64,000 nt of DNA from Zychaea mexicana (Eukaryota; Mucoromycota; Mucoromycetes; Mucorales; Lichtheimiaceae), in NCBI RefSeq assembly GCF_025766255.1, contig NW_026516682.1, positions 62,001 through 126,000 on the forward strand. Direction: 5' to 3'. The position numbers were made by a program, and so were the translations under genes. This document shows, piece after piece, positions 47,311 through 59,869 of the stretch. Under the pieces are notes generated by a model. It had not been told where the DNA came from, did no database searches, and saw nothing but the letters and a program-made list of their open reading frames with translations. Each line of letters opens with the position of its first letter. Positions within the stretch are counted from its first letter, which is position 1.

Positions 47311-50300
47311 AAAGCTATTTTGCTCTTGTCGAATCCTTGTCGTATTTTTTTATACATAGGAACCACTGAGAAGTACAAATGCAAAGGTACTCATAGAGAA
47401 AGTAGGTTATTTATTAAGATAACAGCTCATTTAATAAAGACGACGCCTTTTTATATTTTTCTGTGAAGCTAAAATAAATATATAAAATCACTGCAGATAA
47501 AATGTTGATGGTCGATATGACCATATAATAGAGATATAATAGACTGTGAATTCTTAGCAAAAAGTATACAGCGTATTCCGTCAAGACAGCAGTTATGCGC
47601 AGCAACACAAGATGAAAGAAGAATGCGGTTACTAAAATGACTGAGCGTTATGTTATGACATCCTTTTAGTAGCAAGCATCGCAAAACCAGTGGGTAATAA
47701 GAAAGAGGAGCTTTATTCCGATTGTCGACCTCTGGTATTTATACGTTTTGATCATATCACAAGAACCAATAAAAAGTACAACTTGAATATAACAATTTCA
47801 ATTATAAAAATAGAGGAACAGTAAGGATAGCTACAATACGGTTGCCAAGGAGTTGACGGGATTGGTGCCATGGTAGCTACTAAAGTTGGTACGATAACTT
47901 CTTGAGGTACAAAAAGACTAAAAAGTAGCACGGGCGCTACACGCTACTATTCTTCTGTGATTCTTATTTGTTCTTCTTTGTTGCTCGGCCCAAAACAAGT
48001 TGTACTTCTATACATAAGTTCAAAAAGAAACGGGCTCCGTTATTCGCTGACGCGAAACGACGAGGAGCTACCATTACCATGATTTTTGAGGTATAGTAGT
48101 AGCAGGCAAGGATCGACGACGATGAGCCACTCAATTGAATATTTCTGACACAAAACACCACATAAACTTTTGCGTTGAATTTGAGAGGCTCAGTCCTTAG
48201 AACATATAATTCCAAGCCCGTATTTTTCAAGAATAAAAGCAGTTTTTTCTTTTGTTAGTTACAACTCTTCTCTTTTTCTAATACCTGGTTCAATGATTTA
48301 TATTACTCGCAGCAAAAAAAGTATCTAGCCATTTAATCTAAAATCTTGGCTGTAATCAAAAGGTGGTCTTTGACAGAAGGAGTTTCCAGTACGCCCTAGC
48401 TTGTAATAGTAAGATCTTCACGTCAGCGCAGTACAATGCAAAACGGATGTCAGTGGAGGACGGCATTCATTTTAGACATATTTGACTGAGCCCAAGTCAT
48501 ACGAGGGAATTGTGTGGACCAGCTTGTTCATAGGAGTGTCGCGTATACCTTGTACGACATCTTGGGCATCCAGTGATCGATTTTTCTTTTCCTTTATTTG
48601 ACAGCAAAATCGAGGGAGTCCGTGTGGCATAGCAATGCTTGTTTTGCGCAGCTCTGGAGGAGGCGCTTCATTCGACAGAGCCTGCGGTATCAAGCCAGAT
48701 AAGTTTAATGTTTTGGCAACGAGTCTCAGCATTGTAAATATCTTTGAATGGTTATGTTAGAACTCGTAGATCAATGTTTACACCATTGCGACAAAGTGTC
48801 GACGGTTCCTTCGGAATAGAGCGACCATTTCGCCTAGTGAAATGCCACCTTTTATTTAATTATAAAAGCTTGATAACTTGTGCGAATGATGGCGGAATTC
48901 TACTTTTAATAATTACTGTAGTGACAGTTTTCAAGCCTATGTCCTTAGTCTAGGCCTCTGCGAACCGTGATTATGTTTTTACTGTAAGGTCGTTTATCTC
49001 ATTTCACCTTTGACAATAGCTTACAACGTTCAGCAGTAAGCAGCTGCTATGGGAGACTTTCGCTTGCCAATCACATTAAGCAGCTTGTTCAGGTAACTAG
49101 ACGGTTTTTTCTCAGCGTTTTACAATTGAGTGTGGTTCTTTAAAGGCAATATTTTTTTTAGTGTCGTCCTTGACTAGTCATTAATGTGCAATGTCACGCA
49201 GTACAGGCACAGTTTACTGTTTGCTATGTAAAAGGGTAAAAACAGAGAGACAGAAAAAACTGAATGGAAAGGATCAACGGAAGGAATGATTAACACGGAA
49301 AGCAATCAAAGATGATATGTGAGACATAGTGTTCCGCATTGGTAGAATATGATGCCGGTGCGAACACTAATATACGGTCAATTGAGTGCACAGAAGCATT
49401 GTGAATGGGCTGTATTTAACATAAATTACTTATTCCATAAATCACAGACGGTTCATTATAGTGTCTTGGCGGCTATTTTTGTAAAAGCTAAGGTGCATTT
49501 AAAAAAGGCTCCAAATCAACAAACATATCATGAGATTTGGCAGAGTGTTCTGCAGCTGTACACAAAGTCTGTGCCATGGCACCGACACAACTATGAGACT
49601 ACGATGATACTACTCTTATACTGGTAAGATCAAATTTGGAGCACACATAAAGGTACATTACACTATATGCTGTCCGAGTATCTGATTAATCGTGAACAGA
49701 AATATAGACTAAGGGTCTACCTTTGAGTTAGATGCGGACTGAAATTTTACCCGATCCACCTATAATCTGCCGGTTCGTACGTTCAAATAAGATATACTTT
49801 TCTCTGGTTTATATTCAGTCTGTTCAATAAAAAGCCAAAGTAAAATGTACCATGATACACAGTTAAATACAATTTAGAACTGTGCCGTACTTATATGAGG
49901 AAAGCAAAAACTTAAATATAGGCATATTTTTCTTATTAATGGGTAGTAGAGGATAAGGGGCACCATTCCTATACTAGATGGAAAAATGTTGAAAAGGGAT
50001 ACCTTTGTCTTATGGTTGAAAAGCAAAGTGATCACATATGCAGTGTTTTCTTTGTGCTGTTATTCAATAATGGAAACGATGACGTCTGGTAATTAGTAGT
50101 ACGTTCCGTTTTGCTATTGTACGACGAGATCGAACAGGCCACCTTCTTATAATGTTGACGATTGAAGTTTTTACTCAATATAAAGTATTTTGTCTTTACG
50201 CTCACATGCCGTGGTACCAGTATAAATGATTTGTGCAGCTGGATCATACTTACACCTGCGTTGGATGTTGCTAGTCTTATTACAAAGACCACGACGGACC

Positions 50301-51112
50301 TATTAAGTTTCTTAATCCAACACGGTACCCACCCGTATTTACTATCCTTGCTGCCATTATAGTTATGGGTGGCAGTGAAGAGATGTGAACTGCTACTGAA
50401 ACTCTCGCATAGTCTCAAACAGGAGTGCGAACTGCACAGAGAAAAAGCTTCAACGATATCTTTTCTATATAATAAATTCTGACTGTATCATCTCGATTAC
50501 CACTAACTTATTCTATGGTAAAGAAAAACACCAGAACTACGTAACAATGACAACAACCAAGATTGAAATAGTTAATAAGAGAAATAAGCTAATAATCAAG
50601 ATGGCAAGATCAATGGTGTTGTCAATTGCAGACCAAAAATCATGCAGTGCGACAACAACGAACCACAGCTGTCAATTTCACACGGACGTACACTCACGCG
50701 CTGTAAGGTTACACGACCAATGTCCCCCGTCTGTAACAACAGCGAGTCAAACAAAAGCAAAATTCGAGTTCTTGTTCTATCACTACTTTACTTTGATAGT
50801 GATAGCTGGTAGAGAAAAAAGGGGTGTGAACACGACAAAGAGAGTGGTTTATCTGTAAGGCTATACTATACCAGAAGAAAAAGAAACTCAAAGCAACTTA
50901 AAAGATGCCCAAACACGTGGGCCAATCACATACCGTGGCTGTAGGTTCTAAATGCAGCATTAAGGGGGAGGGGGGAGGGAAGATGCTTTATTAATCCAAC
51001 GGCGTCGTCAACCTTTTTTTATTTCCAACGCCCTGCTCTTCCGCGCAATCCATTCTGCCCCACCAAACCCATTATTTTTTCTTCCTCTCTCTCTTTCCAT
51101 CCCTGAGACACA
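47311..51112. other. Gene-poor region with unsupported small ORFs
   Basis: About 3.8 kb. ATG-started frames at 48472-48732 (minus, 86 aa), 49349-49627 (plus, 92 aa) and 50547-50858 (plus, 103 aa) have no recognisable motif, intron partner or homology by eye. They are listed so they can be tested. A CT-rich leader lies just before 51113. Confidence 0.45.
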
Positions 51113-52870
51113 ATGGACAGCAGCGAAGAAGGACAACAACTACAGCAACAAAAAGAGATTGGGCTTTATCTTGCCTATGGCGCACTCATGACCATGGCCT
51201 TTGTGCCAATCTATAGCGGATCAATCGCTTCACTGAGCGGGATGAAACGACCGGCCAACGCATCGAAACGCAAAAAGACGGATTCGCCACTCGAAGATTC
51301 TGAAGATGAAGACGAAAGCATTACTGAAAGCTTATCGTCTAGCGACGCGTGGATGTTCCCTGTCATGGGCTCGATCGTCTTGTTTTCCCTCTACATGCTG
51401 TTCAGGTACCTTGATCCCCAGGTCTTGAACTACCTAATCACCGGCTACTTTTCACTCATGGGCTGCGCCGCAGTGGCAAAGACCGGTCTGATGGTAACCA
51501 AAAAGGTGATCCCAGTCAAGATGCTCAAGTCGTGGGTCAGTAAATATCGAGTAACGTTGAGTCGGGAAGGAAAGCGTAAGTTATCAACTCTCTTGAGTGA
51601 GTGGAGGAGAGGAGTGAGGTTGAAAAACCCTCTTGGGGGAGGATGCTGTTGCTGGTTACATATACTTTTCTTGTTGTTATTGATACATCTGACCCGACCT
51701 CATATATTGTTCTTGTTAATCCGTTGAATAGGTTTATCACACGTCAGCTTTACCGTGATCCACTTTATTCTTTTGGGCGCATCTATTTTGTTGACCGTAT
51801 ATTACGGCATGACCAAAAACTGGATCGCATCCAATGTATTTGGCTTGTCCTTCTCTATCAACGCCATTCAACTGTTGTCTCTCGACTCGTTCAAGACCGG
51901 CATGATTCTTTTGAGCGGATTGTTCTTTTACGATATTTTCTGGGTCTTTGGCACCGAGGTCATGGTTAGCGTCGCCAAGAACTTTGACGCACCCATCAAA
52001 GTGATCTGGCCCCGCGATATTATTGGCTATCTCTTGAGTGCTGATAAGTCTGGATTTGGTTTTGCGATGCTTGGTCTGGGTGACATTGTTATTCCTGGTA
52101 CGTATTGAAAGCAAGGAAACGGTGGTGGGGGAGGAGGGAGAGAGGGTGCTAAGAAGATATAAGCGGCTGGAGACTCTGTGTCGCTTACCAAGTGTATGTG
52201 TATGCAGGGAAGTTAAAAGATGGAATGGTCTGATGGTGTGTGTCTAACCCGCAGATATCTACGCTATGTATTAGGTATTTTTGTCGCTTTATGCTTGCGA
52301 TTCGATCGCCACATGTCGTGGGAGCGCGAACCGAAGGGTGAATTCCGTTCCACCTTGTTCAGCAAGCCATACTTTACCGCTTGTAGTTTTGCTTATATTC
52401 TCGGATTGGCCACCACTATGGTGGTCATGCACGTATTCCACGCCGCTCAACCTGCACTGTTGTATCTTTCTCCTGCTTGTATCTTGTCCGTCCTGATCAC
52501 TGCAGCCGCCCGTGGTGAGCTCAAGGAACTGTTTGCATATACCACCGAAGAGGAAAGCGAAGAAGAGAAGAAAGAAGAGAAGAAAGAAGAGAATGGCAAA
52601 AAGAAGAACAAGAAGACCAAGAAGGACAAAGAAAAGGAAAGCAAGGCGGAAGAAAAAGCCGTCGAAAAGGAAAGCAAGGCGGAAGAAAAAGCCGTTGAAA
52701 AGGAAACCAAGAAAGAAGCTGATGAAGGAGTGTCACAGGTTGCTACAGAGGAGCATAAAGCAGACGGTGATGACGAAGAGGAGGATGACTATGTCGAAGT
52801 AGACAAGTCAGAATCCCCTAAAAGTGGAAAGAAGAAGAAAGGTGGCAAGGGTAGTCGCAAGAAGAAATAA
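51113..52870 (+). CDS. Signal peptide peptidase (GxGD intramembrane aspartyl protease)
   Basis: Three exons, 51113-51575, 51732-52097 and 52275-52870, give 474 aa in phase. A polytopic membrane protein with an acidic cytosol-type loop (DSPLEDSEDEDESITE) after the first helix. The catalytic motifs are GLFFYDIFWVFG (Asp near 222), MLGLGDIVIPG (Asp near 272) and QPALLYLSPA (the PAL motif). It cleaves signal peptides and other type II segments in the ER membrane. The C-terminus after the last helix is an unusually long Lys/Glu tail (about 90 residues) with an in-frame duplication of KESKAEEKAVE. It ends in ...SRKKK, compatible with ER retrieval. The introns are longer than average (156 and 177 nt). 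Confidence 0.95.
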
Positions 52871-53057
52871 GCAAATCGACCGTTCGTGTTTTCTAGAAGT
52901 AGAGAAGAAATAATTTGGCATTGTCTATTTGGACGCACATATCATTTATTCTTTGTTTGCTAATAGCCCAAGTTTAGTCATTGGGACTTTTGTTTATTGA
53001 CTGGCAATAGCTGGTGCGTTTTACATACAAATCCTTTTCAAAGAGACAAATCATAGG

Positions 53058-53312
53058 CTAACCGTTAAAATGTGACAACAGTACGATAGTAGACGGCACT
53101 AGAGCTAGCAGAGCTATGCACATTATCAGATACATCAGCTTATATTTCACATATATTGTGAAGAATTCATGGTCCTTTGCCTTTTTGTGAATTCCCTCAC
53201 GTGTGTTTGCTGGCTGGTGGACCGGTTGTTCTTCTACTAAGCACCAACAGCACTGTTTCACTGTTTGGTGGCTCTTTGCGCTTAATACCATACAATTACT
53301 TTTAACAGCCAT
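53058..53312 (-). CDS. Hypothetical small protein with C-terminal membrane segment
   Basis: Not recognised. The minus-strand ATG at 53312 opens an 84-aa frame: MAVKSNCMVLSAKSHQTVKQ, a CCWC motif, then a C-terminal hydrophobic helix (LMYLIMCIALLALVPSTIVLL). It lies less than 100 nt downstream of the stop of the next minus-strand frame. It could be that gene's last exon if an intron removed the stop, or a separate tail-anchored protein. Confidence 0.3.
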   Translation of the reverse strand: MAVKSNCMVLSAKSHQTVKQCCWCLVEEQPVHQPANTREGIHKKAKDHEFFTIYVKYKLMYLIMCIALLALVPSTIVLLSHFNG

Positions 53313-53398
53313 GGTGCTAATCCTGGCTATTGGACAATTACCAGTGTATGGGCAGGGGAAGAAATGGATAGCCACTCTTTTATGATGCCCTTTCTTTT

Positions 53399-54001
53399 TT
53401 AATCATCCATTTTAAATAATAGTTGCTCATCTACAAGATCATCATTGGCAAAAGGTGTTTGGATGTATTCTGACAGATGTACCATACTACTACTACTACT
53501 ATCGGGCGTTCTAACGTGATCAAGCATTTGGGTAGGCCACGGGATCGGAGACTCCTCTATTGGCATGCTTCCGACGGTAAAATCATTGCTCCGTGGTGGT
53601 AGTTTTATTCTTGTGCTGCTATTGACAGGACATGTGGCAGGTAGTAATAAAAGCACCGGAGCAGGCTGTGGTGTAACCTGAGCATTGGATGGTGACGACG
53701 TAGGTATATCTAATGGCACAGTACGGTTTCTCTCCATATTCTCGTAATGTCTAGACGGCGACGATGACGACCGTTGCCTTGCTACTGCTGCTGCGCGACG
53801 TCGCTTTAAGTCTTCAGTCGTATATTCGTCAACCAACATCATAAACTCTTTGTCGGGTGCATGTAAAAGTAGTTTTTGCTGTTGCTGTTGCTGTTGCTGT
53901 TGGTAGTTGGATGTTATTGTTTTGCTTGTTGTTGGCGCATGAATGCTAGAAATAAAGTTGCTGCTGTTCTTGTTGCTATTGGAAGTAGCACTATCGGTCA
54001 T
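53399..54001 (-). CDS. Hypothetical Ser/Gln-rich protein
   Basis: ATG at 54001, 200 aa, single exon. A Ser/Asn-rich start leads to a poly-Gln run (about 34-42), then a more ordered block KEFMMLVDEYTTEDLKRRRAAAVARQRSSS. The Pro/Ser-rich middle contains LPPRSNDFTVGSMPIEESPIPWP, and the end is acidic (FANDDLVDEQLLFKMDD). No family is recognised. Length, ATG and non-repetitive blocks make a real gene likely. The basic RRRAAAVARQR stretch could be a nuclear signal. Confidence 0.55.
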   Translation of the reverse strand: MTDSATSNSNKNSSNFISSIHAPTTSKTITSNYQQQQQQQQQKLLLHAPDKEFMMLVDEYTTEDLKRRRAAAVARQRSSSSPSRHYENMERNRTVPLDIPTSSPSNAQVTPQPAPVLLLLPATCPVNSSTRIKLPPRSNDFTVGSMPIEESPIPWPTQMLDHVRTPDSSSSSMVHLSEYIQTPFANDDLVDEQLLFKMDD

Positions 54002-57000
54002 CGATTAATGTAAAAGAAAGAAAGAGAAACAAATAGTTTGCTTTTTTCTTTTCAAGAACTACTAAATAGATGTATTTATATGCTTAACGATGATGATGAC
54101 TACATTCAACCCTCCCCATAACGATGGGTGACTCGAAGAACCGGGTGACTCATCATACAATTCATCTTTTATGGTTATGAATGACTTTTACATGGGCAAA
54201 AGATGTGACCGGCGATCAGGATGTAAACCTGTTGGGCATTTTTTCTCTTAAATCATCCTCGGAAAAACTATCTAATGAGCTGAACAACAGCAGCATCGGC
54301 AGTAGCACTTGTTCATGAGGACTTGTGGATCGTGTGATAGTATGAGCAACTCCCGCGGAATATATACCAAGGCCCGCGGCACAGTTACATGTAGTAGATC
54401 TTGGTTGTCATCCTATCAGACCCGTTTTCTCGCTTTCCCATGCGTAACTAGATGGGACCTAATCAAGCGCTCACTCTATAGTGGACCAAAGTATAGAAAA
54501 AGTTCTTGTTTCGTTCGTAACTGGATATCCGTATCGGTACGCATACACTGTTTATTTTTATGTAAGCGAGATTACTATGTATATTTGTTGCGACTAATAT
54601 GTACGCGTTAAAAGCCATGTTTGTCGAAAGTGTCAGCTCACACACTTTGCTAGTTAAAAGAACAACGGTACTGCTTCTCATTTCGTTTGTAGCTAACTAC
54701 TGCTTCTTTTTTCTCGTTGAGGTTATAGTATTCGTATGACTTATATATTATACCCAATCAACCGCACATTGACGTGCATTATTAGGCACCTTTTTCTAAC
54801 TAAACTTGCTTGTTCAACCTATCCTACAGAGAGCAACAGTAGATTTGACGTTGTTTATCTAGATATCACAGTCTGGATGATGCCTTATAAAAAAGGGGGG
54901 GAGGGCTTAAGGGTTACTCAACATATGCTAAAGTTGAAATTAGCGAGAAGTAAAGGAATAGACAGATTTAACAAGTAATCGTGTATTTACATGCAAGCCA
55001 CACCACACGCACACAGAAAGAGAGAGAATAGGTCATGACAACAGCCGGTAATCTGTCAATTAAGAAAAAACTCTTGACAATCGCTCTTTTAGCACGATCG
55101 ATCGTCTTTTTTTTTCTTCAAAAAAAAAAAAAAAGGCAAGTGCAGTTTGTCTCGGGGTGCCTAATACGAGTGTCAAGCATCTGTTCTTTTTTTTTTCAGT
55201 TTGCACAACGACATTTTTTCCCTTAAGGAAAAAGCTGTGATAGATCTTCAAGATGCATACAGTAAATGATGTATCGATACTCCTGAGTTTCTTTATTCCT
55301 CTGAGAAAAAAGCCTTCATCGGTAAGCGAAGGCTGCGACTCGCATCTTTTATTGAAAGGGATAGTATCAAGGCAGGAGGACTGTGAGGAGGAAGAGGAGA
55401 AGAGAAACTGAGAAGAAAGGGAGGGGATTGTTTCACCCTCACCGGGAGAATGGCTAGCTATCTTCAATCGTTTAGTACATACTGGCACCACGGGAAGCAA
55501 TTCAGCCTCACACACACACCGGCAAACTGAAATGAATTACAATGAGAGAGAAAGGGTCTTGAGGATCACCGCTCGCCCCGCTGGGCTCTTGCTTAACGGG
55601 TAAAACAACAATAAGGATGATGATGATGATGATGTGTGTGTGTGAATGGGGAAAGACTGCCTCTTCTTCCTCCCCCCGGCCTCTTTTCATGGGATATTGA
55701 AAGGGGTCATCAGTATGATGTGTACTGCTGCGCGTGTAAATAAACGAGGGAAGAAACCGGGGGAACGGAGGAGGATCGGCATGACAGCCGTGAATGTGGT
55801 ACAAATCAGTAATAGGTGAACAGTAATAACCGTGCGGGGGTGGGGTGCGGGAGGAGGTAGGAGCGTTTTAATATTTTCCTTTACCCCCCCCCCAAGCATC
55901 TCATAAATTGAGACAGACGATAATCAACATTGTCGAATGGATATAAAAACTGGTCGCTGCTGCATTCGATCGCCAATAAGCCAATGAAAAGAGACATGCA
56001 TACATTACTTGCTATTATTATATGCAGGCATTTACATGAGTGTCATGCAACAATAGTAAAACTTATGCTCTGTACAGGTTACATGAGTACATTTACAAAG
56101 CTCCCCCTCCCCCATACATATCTCTCATAATCAACACCAAATCTCATGCGACAAGAAAGGGGATTAATAATGCTTATCACACGAGGGATATAGGAAGAAG
56201 AAAAAAACGCATTTTTACTTTTCTTGTGGGAGAGGGGGAATGACGCGTGATGTATATTAAAAAACGCGAAGATGGTTGGGTACTTATTACTATTACTACT
56301 TTATACAAGTTCGCACATCTAAAATGCCATGCACGAAGATGGTAAAGATGTTAATTTCAGATGCTATGTTACCATCTCTTGCTGGATCCTGTAACCACAT
56401 GCTTGCATATTACACACTTTAAGAGAAGGGGAGCAGCATACATTATCATCAAGAGTATGCGTTACGGAAAGCCCATTTACTCTCAAAGGGAGAGTTACAT
56501 AGGCACAAAAAAGAATAATTGGTGTCAATCATGCAACGTGAATCCCAACGACGCAAAAGGTTCCATTCTTTAGCGTCTATCATACTCTTATCACGACTTG
56601 TCCCTCTCTGTTTTTGTGTTTCTGTAATGCAGATCACTACTCCTACGATGTATATATACATATACTGGCTACTAACTACTAATAACTACTGTTGCATGCT
56701 TTACTAAAAGTGCTCATTCTTTAGCACAACTCATCCCATGCAGTGGGGGAGGAAGGGAGGGTCAAGCCTCACTTCCTAAAAGTGTACAAATTGGTGGGGT
56801 GAACGGGTGTGGATGGAAGGGTGGGGGAGGGGAAGGATTGTGACAGACATGGAGAACGGAGAAGGGACCACATCACCTGGTACAGTATTATCTTTTTGTC
56901 TTATCATCTTCATCCTCCCCCCCACCCTCACCACCCTTCCAAGCAATCGATTTTAAACAAAGAGACGCTTCTTAGTTTAAGCAGCATGAAAAAAATGCTC

Positions 57001-57400
57001 ATAGTCGTGGTTGCGGCGACAACTACGCTGTCAAGAAATAGATGGATAAACACTTTTGATAGTTTGATATGAGATACCTACCGTATCTGTCCAATGCTCC
57101 TCCCTTGAGTGTTGGAGGCAGAGACACAGAGGGAGTTGACGAGCAAAGCAATACTAATAAGAAAACACTAGATTGTGGCTAGTTGGCAATAGCATATACT
57201 TTTACCTGTTGCTACTTTGACAGAAAACGCTAGAATCTTCCGCGCCTATAGTATTCAAGTCACGGCGCTAAGACCTAATGGCGGAGAGAGAGAGTGTGTG
57301 TGTGTGTGTGTGAGAACGTATATGTAAAGCAACTTCTTTATTCTTACACTTTTGCCTTTTTCTTTTATATCTCCACACGAAGAAACGCGTCCATTTCGTA
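54002..57400. other. Intergenic, repeat-rich
   Basis: About 3.4 kb with no supported gene. It includes a (GAT)n-type run near 55617-55634, a C-run near 55883-55893, a (GT)n run at 57294-57312, and a 7-bp inverted repeat AGCCTTC/GAAGGCT at 55311-55334. Minus-strand frames near 55060-55800 begin at non-ATG codons and are dominated by low complexity. Confidence 0.6.
57294..57312. repeat. (GT)n microsatellite
   Basis: A dinucleotide run about 90 nt upstream of the Aha1 start, within its presumed promoter or leader. Confidence 0.9.
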
Positions 57401-59041
57401 ATGTCCAACTGGAAAAACGTCAACAACTGGTTCGTTCATGGGGCTTAATCACCTTTGTTAAGTTTGACCGTACGCGCATGCTTCAACTTTAATTTTCACT
57501 GATCCGTCTTTGTGTCTTTTTTTGTGTGTTCAATGTTTTAATGTTAGGCATTGGTTAGTTTATTAATAAAAACATTCAAACGATTGAGCGTCCATGAACC
57601 AAATGGACCAAACAATTCTAATCGTTCTGGTGATTTGCAACATAATAAAATAGGGTCAGCAAGAATTGTCTCAACTGGACTCAAAAGTACTTTGAAGAAC
57701 AACTCGTTGGCTTGGAGGCAGAGAAGAATGAAAGTAAAGTCAAGGTCACCAAGGTGGACGAGTGTACTGGTGACGTAGAGCTTTCGAACCGTAAGGGCAA
57801 GATTATCACTATCTATGACGTCCAATTGAAGCTTAGCTGGGAAGGTAAGAAAAACAAGAGTGGGGGTTTGGTTGGGGGAGGGGAGAGGAGGAGAGAGAGA
57901 GAGACAGAGAAAAGGGGAGAGAAAGAGAGGGGAGCATTGGGTGATCGATGTGGTAGCAGTAGTAGCTATGTAGAAGAAAAAGAATGTGCGGTTCTCCTTA
58001 ACTCATAGACACACACACTCAACTCAATCGAACCTTTCTGTATGCAGGGACAACGGCAGACGGGACAGATGCCACTGGCAAAGTCTTGGTTCCCGAGGTC
58101 GCCCACGACACCGAGGCAGATGAATATGTGGTTCGTATATCATGCAGTCTTCTCTTTTTACTTTTTTTCTCTTTAAGGAGACCACCATACACATACATAC
58201 ACAAGCTTGGAGTTCGTGGATATGCGGTACTGTGCGTGTGCATGTGTGTGTGTGTGTCTATGAGCTTTACTTTAATGTGTGAACGTGTCTCTATAAAGAT
58301 GAATGGGGGATGAGAGCAGGGAAATAATACTCTATCTCTCTATTTAGTTTGAAATTTCTGTCGACGACGATAACAATGACAAGCAGCCTCTCCGCGAAGT
58401 GATCAGAAAAGCATTGACGCCATCACTTGTTAAGAAATTCGAGGCATTCTCTGGGGATCTCATCAAAAGTAAATAAATCTGGTTTTTGGGATTTCGGGGG
58501 AGGGGAGGGGAGGGAAAGGGCGTGTGTGTAGATCCAAGTTTTCTATAGTGTGAGCTGATCGATCGAAATAATTTTTACTTTAAATAATTAATTGGCAAAA
58601 ATATTTTATTTTTTTAGAGCATGGCTCAGATGTTCATATCGAAAAGGATCAATTGGGTGCAGCAGCAGCAGCAGCAGCAGCTAATAATGCATCTGAAACT
58701 GTCACCAAGACCCGTACATCGATCAACAACAGTAGCAGTAGTCAAAAGCCAGCAACAGCAGCAGCAACAGGCGGTGCTAGCGCAAAGGGTTCGTCATCCA
58801 CCAAAGTCAACACGACAACACTTGAAGAGGTCGTTGAATTTCAAACTTCTGCACATGAACTTTACGAAACATTGCTCGACACACCGCGAGTCTCGATCTG
58901 GACACGCGGTCCTGCCAAGATCTCCAAGGAGAAGGGAAGCAAGTTTGAATTGTTTAACGGCAATGTGAGGGGTGAGCTCCTGGAGACGGTAAGTGAATTG
59001 GGTTTTTGTGATGGTATTTGGTGAAGCGAGTGGCAAATAAG

Positions 59042-59075
<34 letters not shown>

Positions 59076-59631
59076 CTATGTAGGAACGGTATAGGAAAAA
59101 TATATACTCTATAATGGATGAGCGTAAAGTTTGGGAAAAGAAAAGAAAGAATAGGTGGGCCCCCGCCCCTCAAACATTGGGAATATTGATGGTTTGTTTG
59201 CGGGATGCATTATTATTATGATTATTAGGAACCGGATAAAAAGATTGTACAATCTTGGCGGTTGCAATCATGGCCCGAAGGTAAGCGATGTTGTTTGTTG
59301 GTGCATCGAGTGGGGTTAAAAGCTGTAGTAGTAGTAGTAGTAGTACATGATGCGTTCTTGGACGCATATCGAATATATGTATATACGCTTCTTTGCCCCT
59401 GCTACTACTTATAATTTTGTATGTTAAATGTCAAATTCCTTTCTTTCCCCCCTCTTTCTAGGTCACTATTCAACGGTAACCATGACGCTGGATCAAAAAA
59501 GCGATTGCGTTCAGTTGCATGTGAAGCAAACCGGTGTGCCGATCGGCGAGGAGGAACTGACGCAGCGGAACTGGACAGGCTATTACTGGCGGTCGATCAA
59601 GCAAGCTTTCGGCATGGGTGCAGTATTTTAG
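57401..59631 (+). CDS. AHA1: Aha1, activator of Hsp90 ATPase
   Basis: Eight exons: 57401-57429, 57548-57553 (6 nt), 57654-57844, 58048-58130, 58348-58468, 58618-58988, 59229-59280 and 59462-59631, 340 aa in phase. Joining the 6-nt exon recreates NNWHWVSKNCLNW, the conserved Aha1 N-terminus (NNWHWVDKNC in yeast). The N-terminal domain continues with YFEEQLVGLEAE, RKGKIITIYDVQLKLSWEG and EISVDDD. A low-complexity Ala/Ser linker (about 170-200) leads to the C-terminal AHSA1/START-like domain (FQTSAHELYETLLDTPRVSIWTRGPA, GGx-type FELFNGNVRGELLE, IVQSWRLQSWPEGHYSTVTM, GYYWRSIKQAFGMGAVF). It binds the Hsp90 middle domain and stimulates its ATPase in the cytosol. Confidence 0.95.
59045..59072 (+). 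repeat. (GA)n microsatellite in an Aha1 intron
   Basis: About 14 GA units inside the intron between exons 6 and 7, away from the splice sites. Confidence 0.9.
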
Positions 59632-59838
59632 ATCTGTGATCACGATTACTATTATTATTTTAGAGACCAGAAAACATAACAATAAAGAGGAAAGACGCAA
59701 GTTAATACAAACAAGACATGAGAGTTCATTGCTTATTTGTTGGGAGTGTCAAACAATGTACACAAATACGCAGCGTCAGTTGTTGATTGCTTAATTTACT
59801 TTTATATCTTGATTTTTGCGTGTATGTGATGTGCAATG

Positions 59839-59869
<31 letters not shown>

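Noticed and set aside
51737..52114. Minus-strand frame opposite signal peptide peptidase
   Set aside because: Shadow of exon 2, which carries the catalytic YD and GLGD motifs on the plus strand.
55311..55334. 7-bp inverted repeat as a terminator
   Set aside because: No gene ends here, and intrinsic hairpin terminators are not expected in a fungal nuclear genome.
55060..55515. Minus-strand 151-residue frame
   Set aside because: Begins at a non-ATG codon, is rich in Phe/Lys/Ser runs from homopolymers, and has no motif or intron support.
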